DNA of 64,000 nt from Acidimicrobiales bacterium. GTDB lineage: Bacteria > Actinomycetota > Acidimicrobiia > Acidimicrobiales > SKKL01. The translations under genes were made by a program, and so were the position numbers. The notes below the pieces were generated by a model. It made no database searches. It saw nothing but the letters and a program-made list of their open reading frames with translations, and was not told the origin of the DNA. The stretch covers positions 354,436 to 418,435 of the forward strand of contig JAXHLR010000002.1 of the NCBI GenBank assembly GCA_034521975.1, read 5' to 3'. Below, piece after piece: positions 54,837 through 64,000 of this stretch (position 1 is the first letter of the stretch; each line of letters opens with the position of its first letter).

Positions 54837-54840
<4 letters not shown>
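51715..54840 (-). CDS. cas3: Cas3 helicase-nuclease, type I-G
   Basis: Cas3 (1041 aa) unwinds and degrades the target strand after R-loop formation. It has a Walker A LPTGTGKT (about 49-56), a DEVH box ILDEVHLARP (214-217) and a motif III-like SATP (252-255). Near the C-terminus is an HD nuclease (ELLELAGRLHDLGKADTRF; His869-Asp870, then HLVASHHGW). The helicase-first, HD-last order is the inverse of type I-E and typical of this subtype. It is uninterrupted over 3.1 kb and overlaps csb2 and csb3. Confidence 0.95.
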
Positions 54841-57799
<2,959 letters not shown>

Positions 57800-58225
57800 G
57801 GGATTGATCCCCCTCTGCTTAGGTGAGCCGCGAGCGCGACTCGATCGATGTGTCTTGCCATCTCCGCCATCTGGCGCGATTGCCTGAAGCGTTGAACTGA
57901 AGCGCCACGCGAAGGGCGTTCCACCTTGGTGGTTGTCAACGACCCCGTTTGCCCTCCCCCATTGCGAGTCACCGCCCCCATTGCAGCTCGACTCGCGAAG
58001 CGACGGTAGCGGGTCCGAGGTGCACGTGCCGGTGGGCTTGCTCGAAGCGGCCACGGGCCATGTGAGCTGGGTGAGACGATTTGGTTTCATGGGGAAGGAT
58101 CGGGTCATCCGAGCCCGGGTGGCTCTCAGCCCGACACCCCGAGTGTGCAGAACCGGTGTGACACTCTCGTGTGGTGGTGCCCCCAGGAGCGCCGATGACG
58201 GTTGCTAGCTCGCTCTGGCCGGCGG
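57800..58225. other. Non-coding region between cas7 and the 35-codon ORF
   Basis: No supported gene is seen in these 426 bp. On the minus strand TTGACA (57934-57939) lies upstream of cas7 next to the palindrome CCACCTTGGTGG (57921-57932), but no TAnnnT box follows at the right spacing. Two CCCCCATTGC copies (57956-57965, 57975-57984) on the plus strand share ATTGC(G/A) with the CRISPR handle; see findings. Confidence 0.5.
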
Positions 58226-58333
58226 CTACATGTCGTCCAGCATCTCGATCTGCTGACACCATGGACACTGCCGTGGGTCCGGTGCATCGACATCCTGGCG
58301 GACGGGACATCGCGGGTGGTGCGTCTCGGTCAT
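58226..58333 (-). CDS. 35-codon ORF with a perfect Shine-Dalgarno; candidate CreT-like toxin or small protein
   Basis: ATG 58333 is preceded by AGAGGAGGTCGAC, one of the best ribosome sites in the window. The peptide begins MTETHHPRCPVRQDVDAPDP, continues RQCPWCQQIEMLDDM, and has His5/His6, Cys9 and a CPWC motif that could bind metal. It lies about 150 nt downstream of the minus-strand promoter TTGATA-N16-TACGAT (58498-58525), which overlaps the match of the crRNA-like element. No homologue is recognised; its toxin nature is inference only. Confidence 0.5.
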   Translation of the reverse strand: MTETHHPRCPVRQDVDAPDPRQCPWCQQIEMLDDM

Positions 58334-58417
58334 GTCGACCTCCTCTGTACTGGAACGGAGGAACCGGCACGACTAGGCTCATCGTTGCAAGCGGAGAGCG
58401 CCATCGTGCCGATCCGT

Positions 58418-58459
58418 AGAGGTGGCCCGCCGTGCCTTGGTGGGCCACCTCTTTTGTTT
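58418..58459 (+). terminator. Strong intrinsic terminator (plus strand) upstream of the cas region
   Basis: AGAGGTGGCCC (58418-58428) pairs with GGGCCACCTCT (58442-58452), followed by TTTGTTT. On the minus strand the same hairpin sits about 40 nt after the predicted start site of the 35-codon transcript and has no T-tract. Confidence 0.7.
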
Positions 58460-58497
58460 CTACTACTTCAACCCTCCTCTGTCCACCCTGGCTGAGG

Positions 58498-58525
58498 ATC
58501 GTACCTCTTGGTCACAAAATATCAA
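58498..58525 (-). promoter_or_regulatory. Minus-strand promoter TTGATA-N16-TACGAT overlapping a pseudo-protospacer
   Basis: On the minus strand TTGATA (58520-58525) and TACGAT (58498-58503) are separated by 16 nt, so the start site is near 58491. The pseudo-protospacer 58504-58529 with PAM TTC (58530-58532, minus) covers the -35 and the spacer. It would drive the 35-codon ORF, and possibly cas7 further on. Confidence 0.6.
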
Positions 58526-58626
58526 CCTAGAACACGGTATGGTGGCTCCAGGGCCCACCGGCCTCCATTGCGGATAGGTAGATCCATTGTGACCAAGAGG
58601 GCTTTCGGTCACTTGCCGGTGGGCCC
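58504..58626. repeat. Two interleaved inverted repeats upstream of the cas operon
   Basis: CCTCTTGGTCACAA (58504-58517) is inverted at 58587-58600, and GGGCCCACCGG (58551-58561) at 58616-58626. The first pair is the guide/target match of the crRNA-like element; the second straddles it. Confidence 0.75.
58539..58607 (+). ncRNA. crRNA-like element: degenerate CRISPR repeat plus guide (CreA/CreR-like)
   Basis: CTCCATTGCGG (58563-58573) is identical to the last 11 nt but one of the crRNA repeat and is preceded by a small hairpin (GGTGG/CCACC). The next 26 nt (guide, 58575-58600) match the minus strand of 58529-58504 at positions 1-5, 7-9 and 13-26. That is a seed with PAM TTC and a mismatch at position 6, where Cascade flips out a base. 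A second, weaker repeat-like start (GTCACTTGCC) follows at 58608. The plus-strand promoter is uncertain (TATGGT at 58538-58543). Confidence 0.5.
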
Positions 58627-58667
58627 GACTTCGCGTCTCGTGTCGACCTGCCGTCCGACGCCAGCGA

Positions 58668-58673
58668 TACGAT
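58668..58673 (+). promoter_or_regulatory. -10 box (TACGAT) with weak -35 (TCGACC), leaderless
   Basis: TACGAT plus 6 nt precedes the GTG at 58680, and TCGACC lies about 18 nt upstream. Confidence 0.5.
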
Positions 58674-58679
58674 TCGTGG

Positions 58680-58961
58680 GTGCGTTCAGTAGCTCCAACA
58701 CCCGCGTCAGCAGAGGCGCTTCGCAAGTGGCTGCTCGATGGCGGCGCCGACTCCGGGTCGAGCCGCGTCTGGACGGTTGGTGTGGTGCGCGACGCGGACT
58801 GGGAGGGCTCGGCGATCTTTCGCTTCAGTGTCGGGCTTCAGGCTCCTCGGGGAGACACCTGGCCAGTCGAAGAACTGCTCACGCTTCACGATCGTGTCAA
58901 CCAGAAGGCACAGGAGCTCGATCTGCCGTTGCCATGGCATGTCCGCATCGCGCCCGAGTAG
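58680..58961 (+). CDS. Small hypothetical protein (93 aa)
   Basis: The 93-residue protein is polar and globular-looking (SAEALRKWLLDGGADSGSSRVWTVGVVRDADWEGSAIFRFSVGLQAPRGDTWPVEELLTLHDRVNQKAQELDLPLPWHVRIAPE). No family is recognised. It has no signal peptide or membrane segment. It lies just right of the crRNA-like element and starts on a leaderless promoter. A role in the defence island is possible only by position. Confidence 0.65.
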   Translation: MRSVAPTPASAEALRKWLLDGGADSGSSRVWTVGVVRDADWEGSAIFRFSVGLQAPRGDTWPVEELLTLHDRVNQKAQELDLPLPWHVRIAPE

Positions 58962-58994
58962 GTGCTCGATCCCGATCCAAGCTGAACTGAACCC

Positions 58995-59624
58995 ATGACC
59001 GACACGCCCTCGAACCCGGACCAGCGCCAGAGCCACTGGGACCACCGCTACGTCGAGGTCGGCGCCGAGGACGTCAGCTGGTACGAGCCCGAGCCCACCA
59101 CCTCCCTCGAGCTGTTGGACCAGGTGGGGGTCACCGACGCCGACTCGGTGATCGACGTGGGCGGCGGCGCGTCCCGGCTCGTCGATGCGCTGGCCGCCCG
59201 GGGCCACACCGACCTCACGGTCCTCGACGTCTCCCAGGCCGCACTCGATCTGGCCCGACAGCGTCTCGGCGACGACGCCCCCGTCACCTGGGTCCATGCC
59301 GACCTGCTCACCTGGACCCCCGAACGCACCTGGGCGGTGTGGCACGACCGCGCCGTGTTCCACTTCCTCACCGACCCCGCCGACCGGGCCACCTACCGAA
59401 ACCTGCTGCAGCGCAGCATCACCCCCGGCGGGCTGGTCGTCGTCGGCACCTTCGCCGCCGACGGTCCCGAGTGGTGCTCCGGGCTGCCCGTCGAGCGCTA
59501 CGACCCCGACCACCTCGCCTCCGAGCTCGGCGACCAACTCCGGCTGGTGGCCGCCACCAGGACCGAGCACCACACCCCCTCCGGCGCGACCCAGCCCTTC
59601 ACCTGGGTCGCGCTGCGAGCCTGA
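58995..59624 (+). CDS. Class I SAM-dependent methyltransferase
   Basis: The 209-residue protein has the SAM-binding motif I DSVIDVGGGASRLVDALAARGHTDLTVLDVS (residues about 49-80) and a post-motif acidic residue (VTWVHADLLTWTP). The start SHWDHRYVEVGAEDVSWYEPEP resembles thiopurine-methyltransferase-like and small-molecule methyltransferases. The acceptor is unknown. Confidence 0.85.
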   Translation: MTDTPSNPDQRQSHWDHRYVEVGAEDVSWYEPEPTTSLELLDQVGVTDADSVIDVGGGASRLVDALAARGHTDLTVLDVSQAALDLARQRLGDDAPVTWVHADLLTWTPERTWAVWHDRAVFHFLTDPADRATYRNLLQRSITPGGLVVVGTFAADGPEWCSGLPVERYDPDHLASELGDQLRLVAATRTEHHTPSGATQPFTWVALRA

Positions 59625-59678
59625 CCGGCGCGACCGCGGTCGACCGCGACCCGCGCGCCTGCAACCTCGGGGCCGGTC

Positions 59679-60041
59679 TCAGCCGAAGCGGCTGAGGTCC
59701 ACCACCGCACGCTGGTGCGTGCCGGTGGACAGCGTTCGGTCGCCGCAGGTGACGGTGACCTCGAAAGTCAGGCGGCGGCGGTCGAGCTCGGCCAGGCGGC
59801 ACCCCACCTCGATCGTCTCGCCGACGAACGCGCCGGCGTCGTGGCTCACACACACGTGGGTGCCGACGGTGGTCTGGCCCTCGTCGAGGTGAGCCTGGGC
59901 CGTGGTGAGGCATGTCGCCTCGATGAGCTGGATCATCGAGGGTGTCGACAGCACCGGAGCAGGCAGGTGGGGCGGCGACATGTCGGCAGTGATCTCGTGG
60001 GAGCCAGAGCCTTCCAGGCCGACGGTCAGGGTCTCGGACAC
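59679..60041 (-). CDS. Hotdog-fold thioesterase (FlK-like)
   Basis: This 120-residue hotdog protein starts TVGLEGSGSHEITADMSPPHLPAPVLSTPSMIQLIEATC and contains TTVGTHVCVSHDAGAFVGETIEVGCRLAELDRRRLTFEVTVTCGD, the pattern of the FlK/PaaI-type acyl-CoA thioesterases. It cleaves some acyl-CoA thioester, or binds it. Substrate unknown. Confidence 0.82.
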   Translation of the reverse strand: MSETLTVGLEGSGSHEITADMSPPHLPAPVLSTPSMIQLIEATCLTTAQAHLDEGQTTVGTHVCVSHDAGAFVGETIEVGCRLAELDRRRLTFEVTVTCGDRTLSTGTHQRAVVDLSRFG

Positions 60042-60077
60042 GGTTCGGATGGTAGTGCGCCCACGCCATGGGATCGT

Positions 60078-61067
60078 TCAGGCCAGGTCGGTGGCGGTCA
60101 CCTCGTTGAGCAGCGCGTCACCGGTCAGGTATCGGCGGAGGTTCTCTGCGAACGCCTCGGCGGCGCGGCGATGCCGGCCATCGCCGAGGGCCGAGGAGTG
60201 CGGGGTGATCTCGACCCGTGGATGCGACCAGAGCGGGTCGTCGGCGGGAAGCGGCTCGACCGCGGTCACGTCGAGCACCGCCTTGGCAAGACGCCCCTCG
60301 TCGAGTGCGGCGAGCAATGCGGCTTCGTCGACCAGGGCCCCGCGCCCGATGTTCACCAACAGGGCAGACGGTCTGGTGCGGGCGAGGAAGTGCTCGTCGA
60401 CGAGGCCGTCGGTGGCGGTGGAGGAGGGGACCGCCAGCACGATCACATCGGCGTCGGGCAACGCCCCGTCCAGCTCGTCGGGGGTGATCATCACGTCGAC
60501 GGGCTCGGAGCCGTCGGGGGAGCGGCGCACCCCCGTGACCGTGGCCCCACATGCCCGCGACCGCACCGCGATCTCGGCCCCGATGGCGCCAAGGCCGATG
60601 ATCAGCCAGTGGGTGGAGGCCATCTCGACGAGCTCGTGTGGTTCCCAGCGGTGGTCCGCCGCCGCCGCCCGCCAACCGGCAGCGTCTTGCAGGTGATCGA
60701 GCGCGGCGCGCAGGACGTAGTCGGCGATCGGTGGCCCCGAGATGTGCGACGGGGTGAGGCGAACCCCACGGCCGAGGAGCTCACCGAAGATGGGGTGGTC
60801 GAACCCGGCGGCAACCGATTGGAGCCATCGCAGCGACTCGGAACGGGTCACCAGGCCGAAGAACGGCCGGGCCAGCTCGGACTGGACGATGTCGGAGCTG
60901 AGCCAGGCCACCTCGGGTGTCAGCGTCCGGCGGTCGACCTCGACGCCGTCGATCGTCGTGCTGGCGTCGTCGTGGAGCAGCAGCCATCGACAATCGGGAC
61001 CGGCCGCAGGTTCGAGGAGCTCGCGGTGGGCGTCGAAGGCTGCCCGGCTACAGACGATGTCGACCAC
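60078..61067 (-). CDS. D-isomer-specific 2-hydroxyacid dehydrogenase family protein
   Basis: The 329-residue protein carries the NAD-binding THWLIIGLGAIGAEIAVRSRACGATVTGVRR (GxGxxG, about residue 155), VIVLAVPSSTATDGLVDEHFLARTRPSALLVNIGRGALVDEAALLAALDEGRLAKAVLDVTAVEPLPADDPLW (Arg/Glu) and HPRVEITPHSSALG (catalytic His). Substrate unassigned; a glyoxylate/hydroxypyruvate reductase-like enzyme is most likely. Confidence 0.88.
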   Translation of the reverse strand: MVDIVCSRAAFDAHRELLEPAAGPDCRWLLLHDDASTTIDGVEVDRRTLTPEVAWLSSDIVQSELARPFFGLVTRSESLRWLQSVAAGFDHPIFGELLGRGVRLTPSHISGPPIADYVLRAALDHLQDAAGWRAAAADHRWEPHELVEMASTHWLIIGLGAIGAEIAVRSRACGATVTGVRRSPDGSEPVDVMITPDELDGALPDADVIVLAVPSSTATDGLVDEHFLARTRPSALLVNIGRGALVDEAALLAALDEGRLAKAVLDVTAVEPLPADDPLWSHPRVEITPHSSALGDGRHRRAAEAFAENLRRYLTGDALLNEVTATDLA

Positions 61068-61757
61068 TCAGCTCAGCGGTGCGGCGACCGCCGACACGCT
61101 GTCGAGGTGGCCGGTGTCGTTGTAGCGACGCATGATCCAGCGCTCGGGCGTCATGACCAGGTGGTGCAGCGACCCGTTGTCGGCGCCCATGAACGCGAAC
61201 GGGCGGGACCGGGCGGCGTGGGCCAGCAGTGCGCCGATGACACCGCCGTGGACGACGACGGTGACCAGTTCGTCGGGATGGGCCTGATGGACGCGCTCGA
61301 GCACGGCGACGGTGCGAGCGGTGAGCGACTCGTTGGACTCGGCCCCGGGGATGGCATCCCACCGTTCCTCGCGCTGCATCTGGCGGAAGGCGGGATGGTC
61401 CTCGGCCGCTTTCTCCCGGTACAGGCCACCCTCCCACTCGCCGAGGAACACCTCGCGCAGGTCGTGTTCGACGACCGGGTCGAGCCCCAGGTGGGCGGCG
61501 AGGGGTGCCGCGGTCTGATGGGTGCGGGTCAGGGTGCTCACATAGATCGCGGAGACCGCCTCGTCCTTGAGCCGGTCGCCGACCCGTTCGGCCTGCCAGT
61601 GACCGAGCTCGGACAGCGGCGGGTCGCCGTGCCCGTCGACGAGCGAGAACCGCGTCCCGGGCCGATGGGGCACAGACTCGCCGTGGCGGATGAGCAGGAT
61701 CTGGGTCGAGCCGGCGGGTGGGTCGAATCGCAGCTGGCGGATCTCGTCGGGGGGCAC
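61068..61757 (-). CDS. Histidine phosphatase family protein
   Basis: This 229-residue enzyme has the RHG motif TQILLIRHGESVPHRPGTRFSLVDGHGDPPLSELGHWQAERVGDRL (His about 27) and the second catalytic His in VTVVVHGGVIGALLAHA. It belongs to the phosphoglycerate-mutase-like branch, many members of which act on small phosphates. GTG start; divergent from tag. Confidence 0.88.
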   Translation of the reverse strand: MPPDEIRQLRFDPPAGSTQILLIRHGESVPHRPGTRFSLVDGHGDPPLSELGHWQAERVGDRLKDEAVSAIYVSTLTRTHQTAAPLAAHLGLDPVVEHDLREVFLGEWEGGLYREKAAEDHPAFRQMQREERWDAIPGAESNESLTARTVAVLERVHQAHPDELVTVVVHGGVIGALLAHAARSRPFAFMGADNGSLHHLVMTPERWIMRRYNDTGHLDSVSAVAAPLS

Positions 61758-61873
61758 GGGTCGTCACCTTTCGTGTCGTACGATCCGACGCTATCCGCGC
61801 CGCTGCGTCGTCGGTGCGGCCAGGAGGGCGTCGAGGCCCGGTGGGGCCCAACGGAGGAGCGGAGGTTCGGATC

Positions 61874-62488
61874 GTGCTCGAGGCAGACACCGCGATCGGG
61901 GGCGACGGGCGAGCGCGATGCCCCTGGGGTGGCGACCCGCCGATCTACCTCCGCTACCACGACACCGAGTGGGGGAGACCCGAACACGACGACGATCGTC
62001 TCTTCGAGAAGCTGTGCCTCGAGGGTTTCCAGGCCGGCCTGTCCTGGCTCACCATCTTGAACAAGCGCGCCGCCTTCCGGACGGCGTTCGCCGGCTTCGG
62101 CATCGAGGCCGTGGCCCGCTTCGGTGAGCCCGACGTCGAGCGCCTCCTGGCCGACGCGGGCATCGTCCGCAACCGGGCGAAGATCGAGGCGACGATCGCC
62201 AACGCTCGAGCTGCACTCGAGGTTCAGGGTGCCGACGGGTCGATCCGCGACCTCATCTGGAGGTTCAGGCCCGACGAGACGCCGCTTCGGCGACGCATGG
62301 GCGACATCCCGGCCGAGACCGCCGAATCCCGCGCCCTGTCGAAGGAACTCAAGCGGCGCGGCTTCCGGTTCGTCGGGCCGACGACGATGTATGCGCTCAT
62401 GCAGGCGATGGGGCTGGTCAACGACCACCTCGTCGACTGCTGGGCCCACGCCGAGGTCCAGGCGGCTCAGGACCGTTCACGACCCTGA
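61874..62488 (+). CDS. tag: DNA-3-methyladenine glycosylase I
   Basis: Tag (204 aa) excises 3-methyladenine from DNA. RARCPWGGDPPIYLRYHDTEWGRPEHDDDRLFEKLCLEGFQAGLSWLTILNKR carries the zinc-site Cys and His, the active-site Glu and the Trp of the base pocket; LVNDHLVDCWAH supplies the last ligands. GTG 61874 is the best start, as GGAGG lies about 12 nt upstream and homologues begin close to CPWG. Open frame upstream is not needed. Confidence 0.94.
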   Translation: MLEADTAIGGDGRARCPWGGDPPIYLRYHDTEWGRPEHDDDRLFEKLCLEGFQAGLSWLTILNKRAAFRTAFAGFGIEAVARFGEPDVERLLADAGIVRNRAKIEATIANARAALEVQGADGSIRDLIWRFRPDETPLRRRMGDIPAETAESRALSKELKRRGFRFVGPTTMYALMQAMGLVNDHLVDCWAHAEVQAAQDRSRP

Positions 62489-62514
62489 GCCGCGGTGGGG
62501 ACGGGCACCTGTGA

Positions 62515-62535
62515 TAGTTTCGTCACGTGACGAAA
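62515..62535 (+). promoter_or_regulatory. -10 box and perfect 18-bp palindrome (TTTCGTCACGTGACGAAA)
   Basis: TAGTTT (62515-62520) lies 6 nt before the GTG at 62527, and TTTCGTCACGTGACGAAA (62518-62535) covers both the end of the -10 and the start codon. It looks like the operator of a dimeric repressor. Confidence 0.7.
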
Positions 62536-62976
62536 CATGGGGAGGCGAGGGGACCGGGGGAGCGGCCCCGCATGTGCCGGTGGTGCCAGCGCCCGCTGCC
62601 GGCCGCAGCCGAGACCGGTCGCCCTCGCCGCTACTGCCGCCAGAGCTGTCGTCAGCAGGCCTACCTCGCTCGAACGCTGGCTGACGCCCACGGACTGGCC
62701 GACGACCAACTCGTGGTCGACCGCCGCCAGCTCGAGGCCGCACAGGACCGTCTGGCGCTGTTGCGCCACGCGCTGGACGACCTCGAGCGCGAACGGGCCG
62801 GGGGAGCCCTGGAGGACCTGGCCGGCGCGTTCGCCTGGCTCCACGCACACGCGGTCGAGGTGGCCGCACTGCGCCTGGAACCGGCCCAGGTCGCCCCAGG
62901 CGCCGGCGCTCAGCCCGCGCCCGGACCCGAGACGACGACGAGCTCGGGTCGTTCGGCTTCGCCGACGAGCACGTAG
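62527..62976 (+). CDS. Cys/Arg-rich zinc-ribbon-like hypothetical protein
   Basis: The 149-residue protein has an N-terminal Cys/Arg segment, MCRWCQRPLPAAAETGRPRRYCRQSCRQQAYLARTL (CxxC...CxxxC), which resembles small zinc-binding plant/actinobacterial DUF modules. A Glu/Ala coiled coil (LEAAQDRLALLRHALDDLERERAGGALEDLAGAFAW) and a Pro-rich tail follow. Its last 67 bp overlap the convergent lipoprotein gene. Leaderless under a palindromic operator. Confidence 0.65.
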   Translation: MTKHGEARGPGERPRMCRWCQRPLPAAAETGRPRRYCRQSCRQQAYLARTLADAHGLADDQLVVDRRQLEAAQDRLALLRHALDDLERERAGGALEDLAGAFAWLHAHAVEVAALRLEPAQVAPGAGAQPAPGPETTTSSGRSASPTST

Positions 62977-63920
62977 CCATCCCCGGTGAGCGCCAGCGCC
63001 TCGCCGAGCGGATCGAACGGGGCCGGCGCCTCGCAGGACTCGCTGCCGGTGAGGACCTCGGCCGGCGAGGCGCTCGGGTCGGGCCTCGCCCACAGCAGCA
63101 CCGAGACCGGCGTCCGCAGCGCGAGGAGCGAGCCGTCGGGGGAGACGTCGCCCGCCAGCACCGCCCGCCCGAAGCCGAGACGCAGCGAACCGACCCGCTG
63201 CATGCCCACCTCGGTTCCGTGCGGCTCCCAGGCGGCGCCCTCGGCCACCAGGATCTCGGTGACGCCGTCGAGCGACTTGGTCGCCACGACGAGGTCCCCG
63301 CTGTGGGGATCGACGAGGAGCGCTTCGAGGTTCCGGGGCGTCGGCAGCGCCAGGGTGAGCACCGACGGTTCGGCGGTGGTCCCCGACGTGTCCGACGGCG
63401 AGGGTTCGCGCAGACGCAGGACCGCCAGGTGCTCGCGCTTCTCCTCGTTGTCGCCGATGTCGCCGACGAACAGGTGTACGACCCCGTCAGGGTCGGGGGC
63501 CGACGCCATGTCCTCCCAGTCGACCGCACCGGCACCAGGCACCGTCCAGTGCGACCGGACCCCGCCCTTGGGGCCGATCTCGGTCAGGACCGCCTCGTTG
63601 CCCGAGTCCTCGTGCACCCAGACCGAACCGGGGATGCGGTGCGACGTCACGGCGCCGGAGATCTCACCGAGCTCGCCCTCGACTGCGATCTGCGCCGTCG
63701 CGGTGATCTCGAGCCCCGAACAGATCGATCCCGTGGCCGGCTCGGGTGGTGTCACCGAGGTCGGAGCGGCCGTCGTGGCCGGCTTCGATCGCGGTGTCGT
63801 GCTCGAAGTGCTGGTCGTGCTCGACGGTGCGGACGCGGGGTCGGTCCCACAGGCTGTGAGCAACACGGCGAGGGCCCAGATCACCAGCCACCGTGCTCGA
63901 TGTGGCGTCGGTCGCGTCAT
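62910..63920 (-). CDS. Secreted lipoprotein, beta-propeller-like
   Basis: This 336-residue protein has a lipobox WALAVLLTACGTDPAS (Cys24) after a basic N-terminus, so it is exported and lipid-anchored. A low-complexity Ser/Thr/Pro linker follows, then a domain of repeated strand-like motifs (SVWVHEDSGNEAVLTEIGPKGGVRSHWTVPGAGAVDWEDMASAPD; HLFVGDIGDNEEKREHLAVLRLREP) reminiscent of six-bladed propellers. No enzyme motif seen. Convergent with the preceding gene. Confidence 0.75.
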   Translation of the reverse strand: MTRPTPHRARWLVIWALAVLLTACGTDPASAPSSTTSTSSTTPRSKPATTAAPTSVTPPEPATGSICSGLEITATAQIAVEGELGEISGAVTSHRIPGSVWVHEDSGNEAVLTEIGPKGGVRSHWTVPGAGAVDWEDMASAPDPDGVVHLFVGDIGDNEEKREHLAVLRLREPSPSDTSGTTAEPSVLTLALPTPRNLEALLVDPHSGDLVVATKSLDGVTEILVAEGAAWEPHGTEVGMQRVGSLRLGFGRAVLAGDVSPDGSLLALRTPVSVLLWARPDPSASPAEVLTGSESCEAPAPFDPLGEALALTGDGYVLVGEAERPELVVVSGPGAG

Positions 63921-64000
63921 GCGGGGGAGACGGTACCGGACAGCACCCCGGCGACGCCGTGACGGCGGCGTTCGGGGCCGGTGGTCGTAACTTGACAGAA

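Noticed and set aside
57969..58448. Minus-strand 159-codon ORF upstream of cas7
   Set aside because: Composition typical of chance high-GC frames; no start context and no motif.
58171..58495. Plus-strand ORFs of about 80-97 codons upstream of the cas region
   Set aside because: No ribosome site, no family, and they overlap the better supported minus-strand 35-codon ORF and the terminator.

Overview
The window is high-GC (roughly 68-70% by eye), densely coded DNA. It has many GTG starts, many 4-bp start/stop overlaps, and many genes whose start codon sits 6-8 nt after a TAnnnT -10 box (leaderless mRNAs). The order pyrG-nudix-xerD ... scpA-scpB-rluB ... cmk ... der, and the run gcvH-FHA-MerR-DUF151-MerR, match conserved Actinomycetota neighbourhoods familiar from Mycobacterium. 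I infer an actinomycetote outside the mycobacteria, plausibly an acidimicrobiid; the class is a guess. No rRNA is present and there is one tRNA (Pro, GGG).

Layout. 1-6311: end of a membrane phosphoesterase-like protein, a MraY/WecA-like transferase, pyrG, a Nudix hydrolase, xerD, a DksA/TraR-type protein and an HD protein. 6479-14516: trpS and galE on the minus strand, then scpA-scpB-rluB-tyrA-aroA-cmk-plsC. 14513-16426: leuA behind a leucine-rich leader peptide and a terminator (attenuation). 16442-23926: a permease-like protein, an HD protein, a small membrane protein and ispH on the minus strand, then the DUF512 radical-SAM protein, der, a PP2C phosphatase and a small zinc-ribbon protein; tRNA-Pro follows. 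24128-29865: an unusual locus with four glycosyltransferases, a PqqD-like protein, an HPr-kinase-like protein and a tiny Tat-signal peptide precursor, which I read as a possible peptide-tailoring or glycosylation system. 29938-40766: an NSS transporter, a SRAP protein, a DUF2079 protein, a HIT protein, a CDP-alcohol transferase, the gcvH/FHA/MerR cluster, a class II aldolase, a Lys/Ala-rich protein and an alpha/beta hydrolase.

40755-58961 is a defence island. It starts with a TnpB element that has terminal inverted repeats and a 10-bp target duplication, followed by VapBC. Next come a 75-repeat CRISPR array and a minus-strand type I-G (formerly I-U) cas operon: csb1/cas7, csb2/cas5-cas6, cas3, csb3, cas4-cas1 and cas2. 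csb2 and csb3 carry frameshifts in this sequence. Upstream of cas7 is a non-coding region with a CRISPR-repeat-like element on the plus strand. Its guide matches, with a TTC PAM and with mismatches at positions 6 and 12, a promoter 45 bp away on the opposite strand. That promoter points at a 35-codon ORF with a perfect Shine-Dalgarno sequence and at the cas operon. This is the most exciting signal in the window: a candidate CreTA/CreR-like, Cascade-guided regulatory RNA module for a type I-G system.

58995-64000 returns to ordinary genes: a methyltransferase, a hotdog thioesterase, a 2-hydroxyacid dehydrogenase, a histidine phosphatase, DNA-3-methyladenine glycosylase I, a Cys-rich protein under a perfect 18-bp palindrome, and a lipoprotein. 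The G-run indels in the CRISPR repeats and the near-compensating frameshifts in csb2 suggest that some residual sequencing error may be present.
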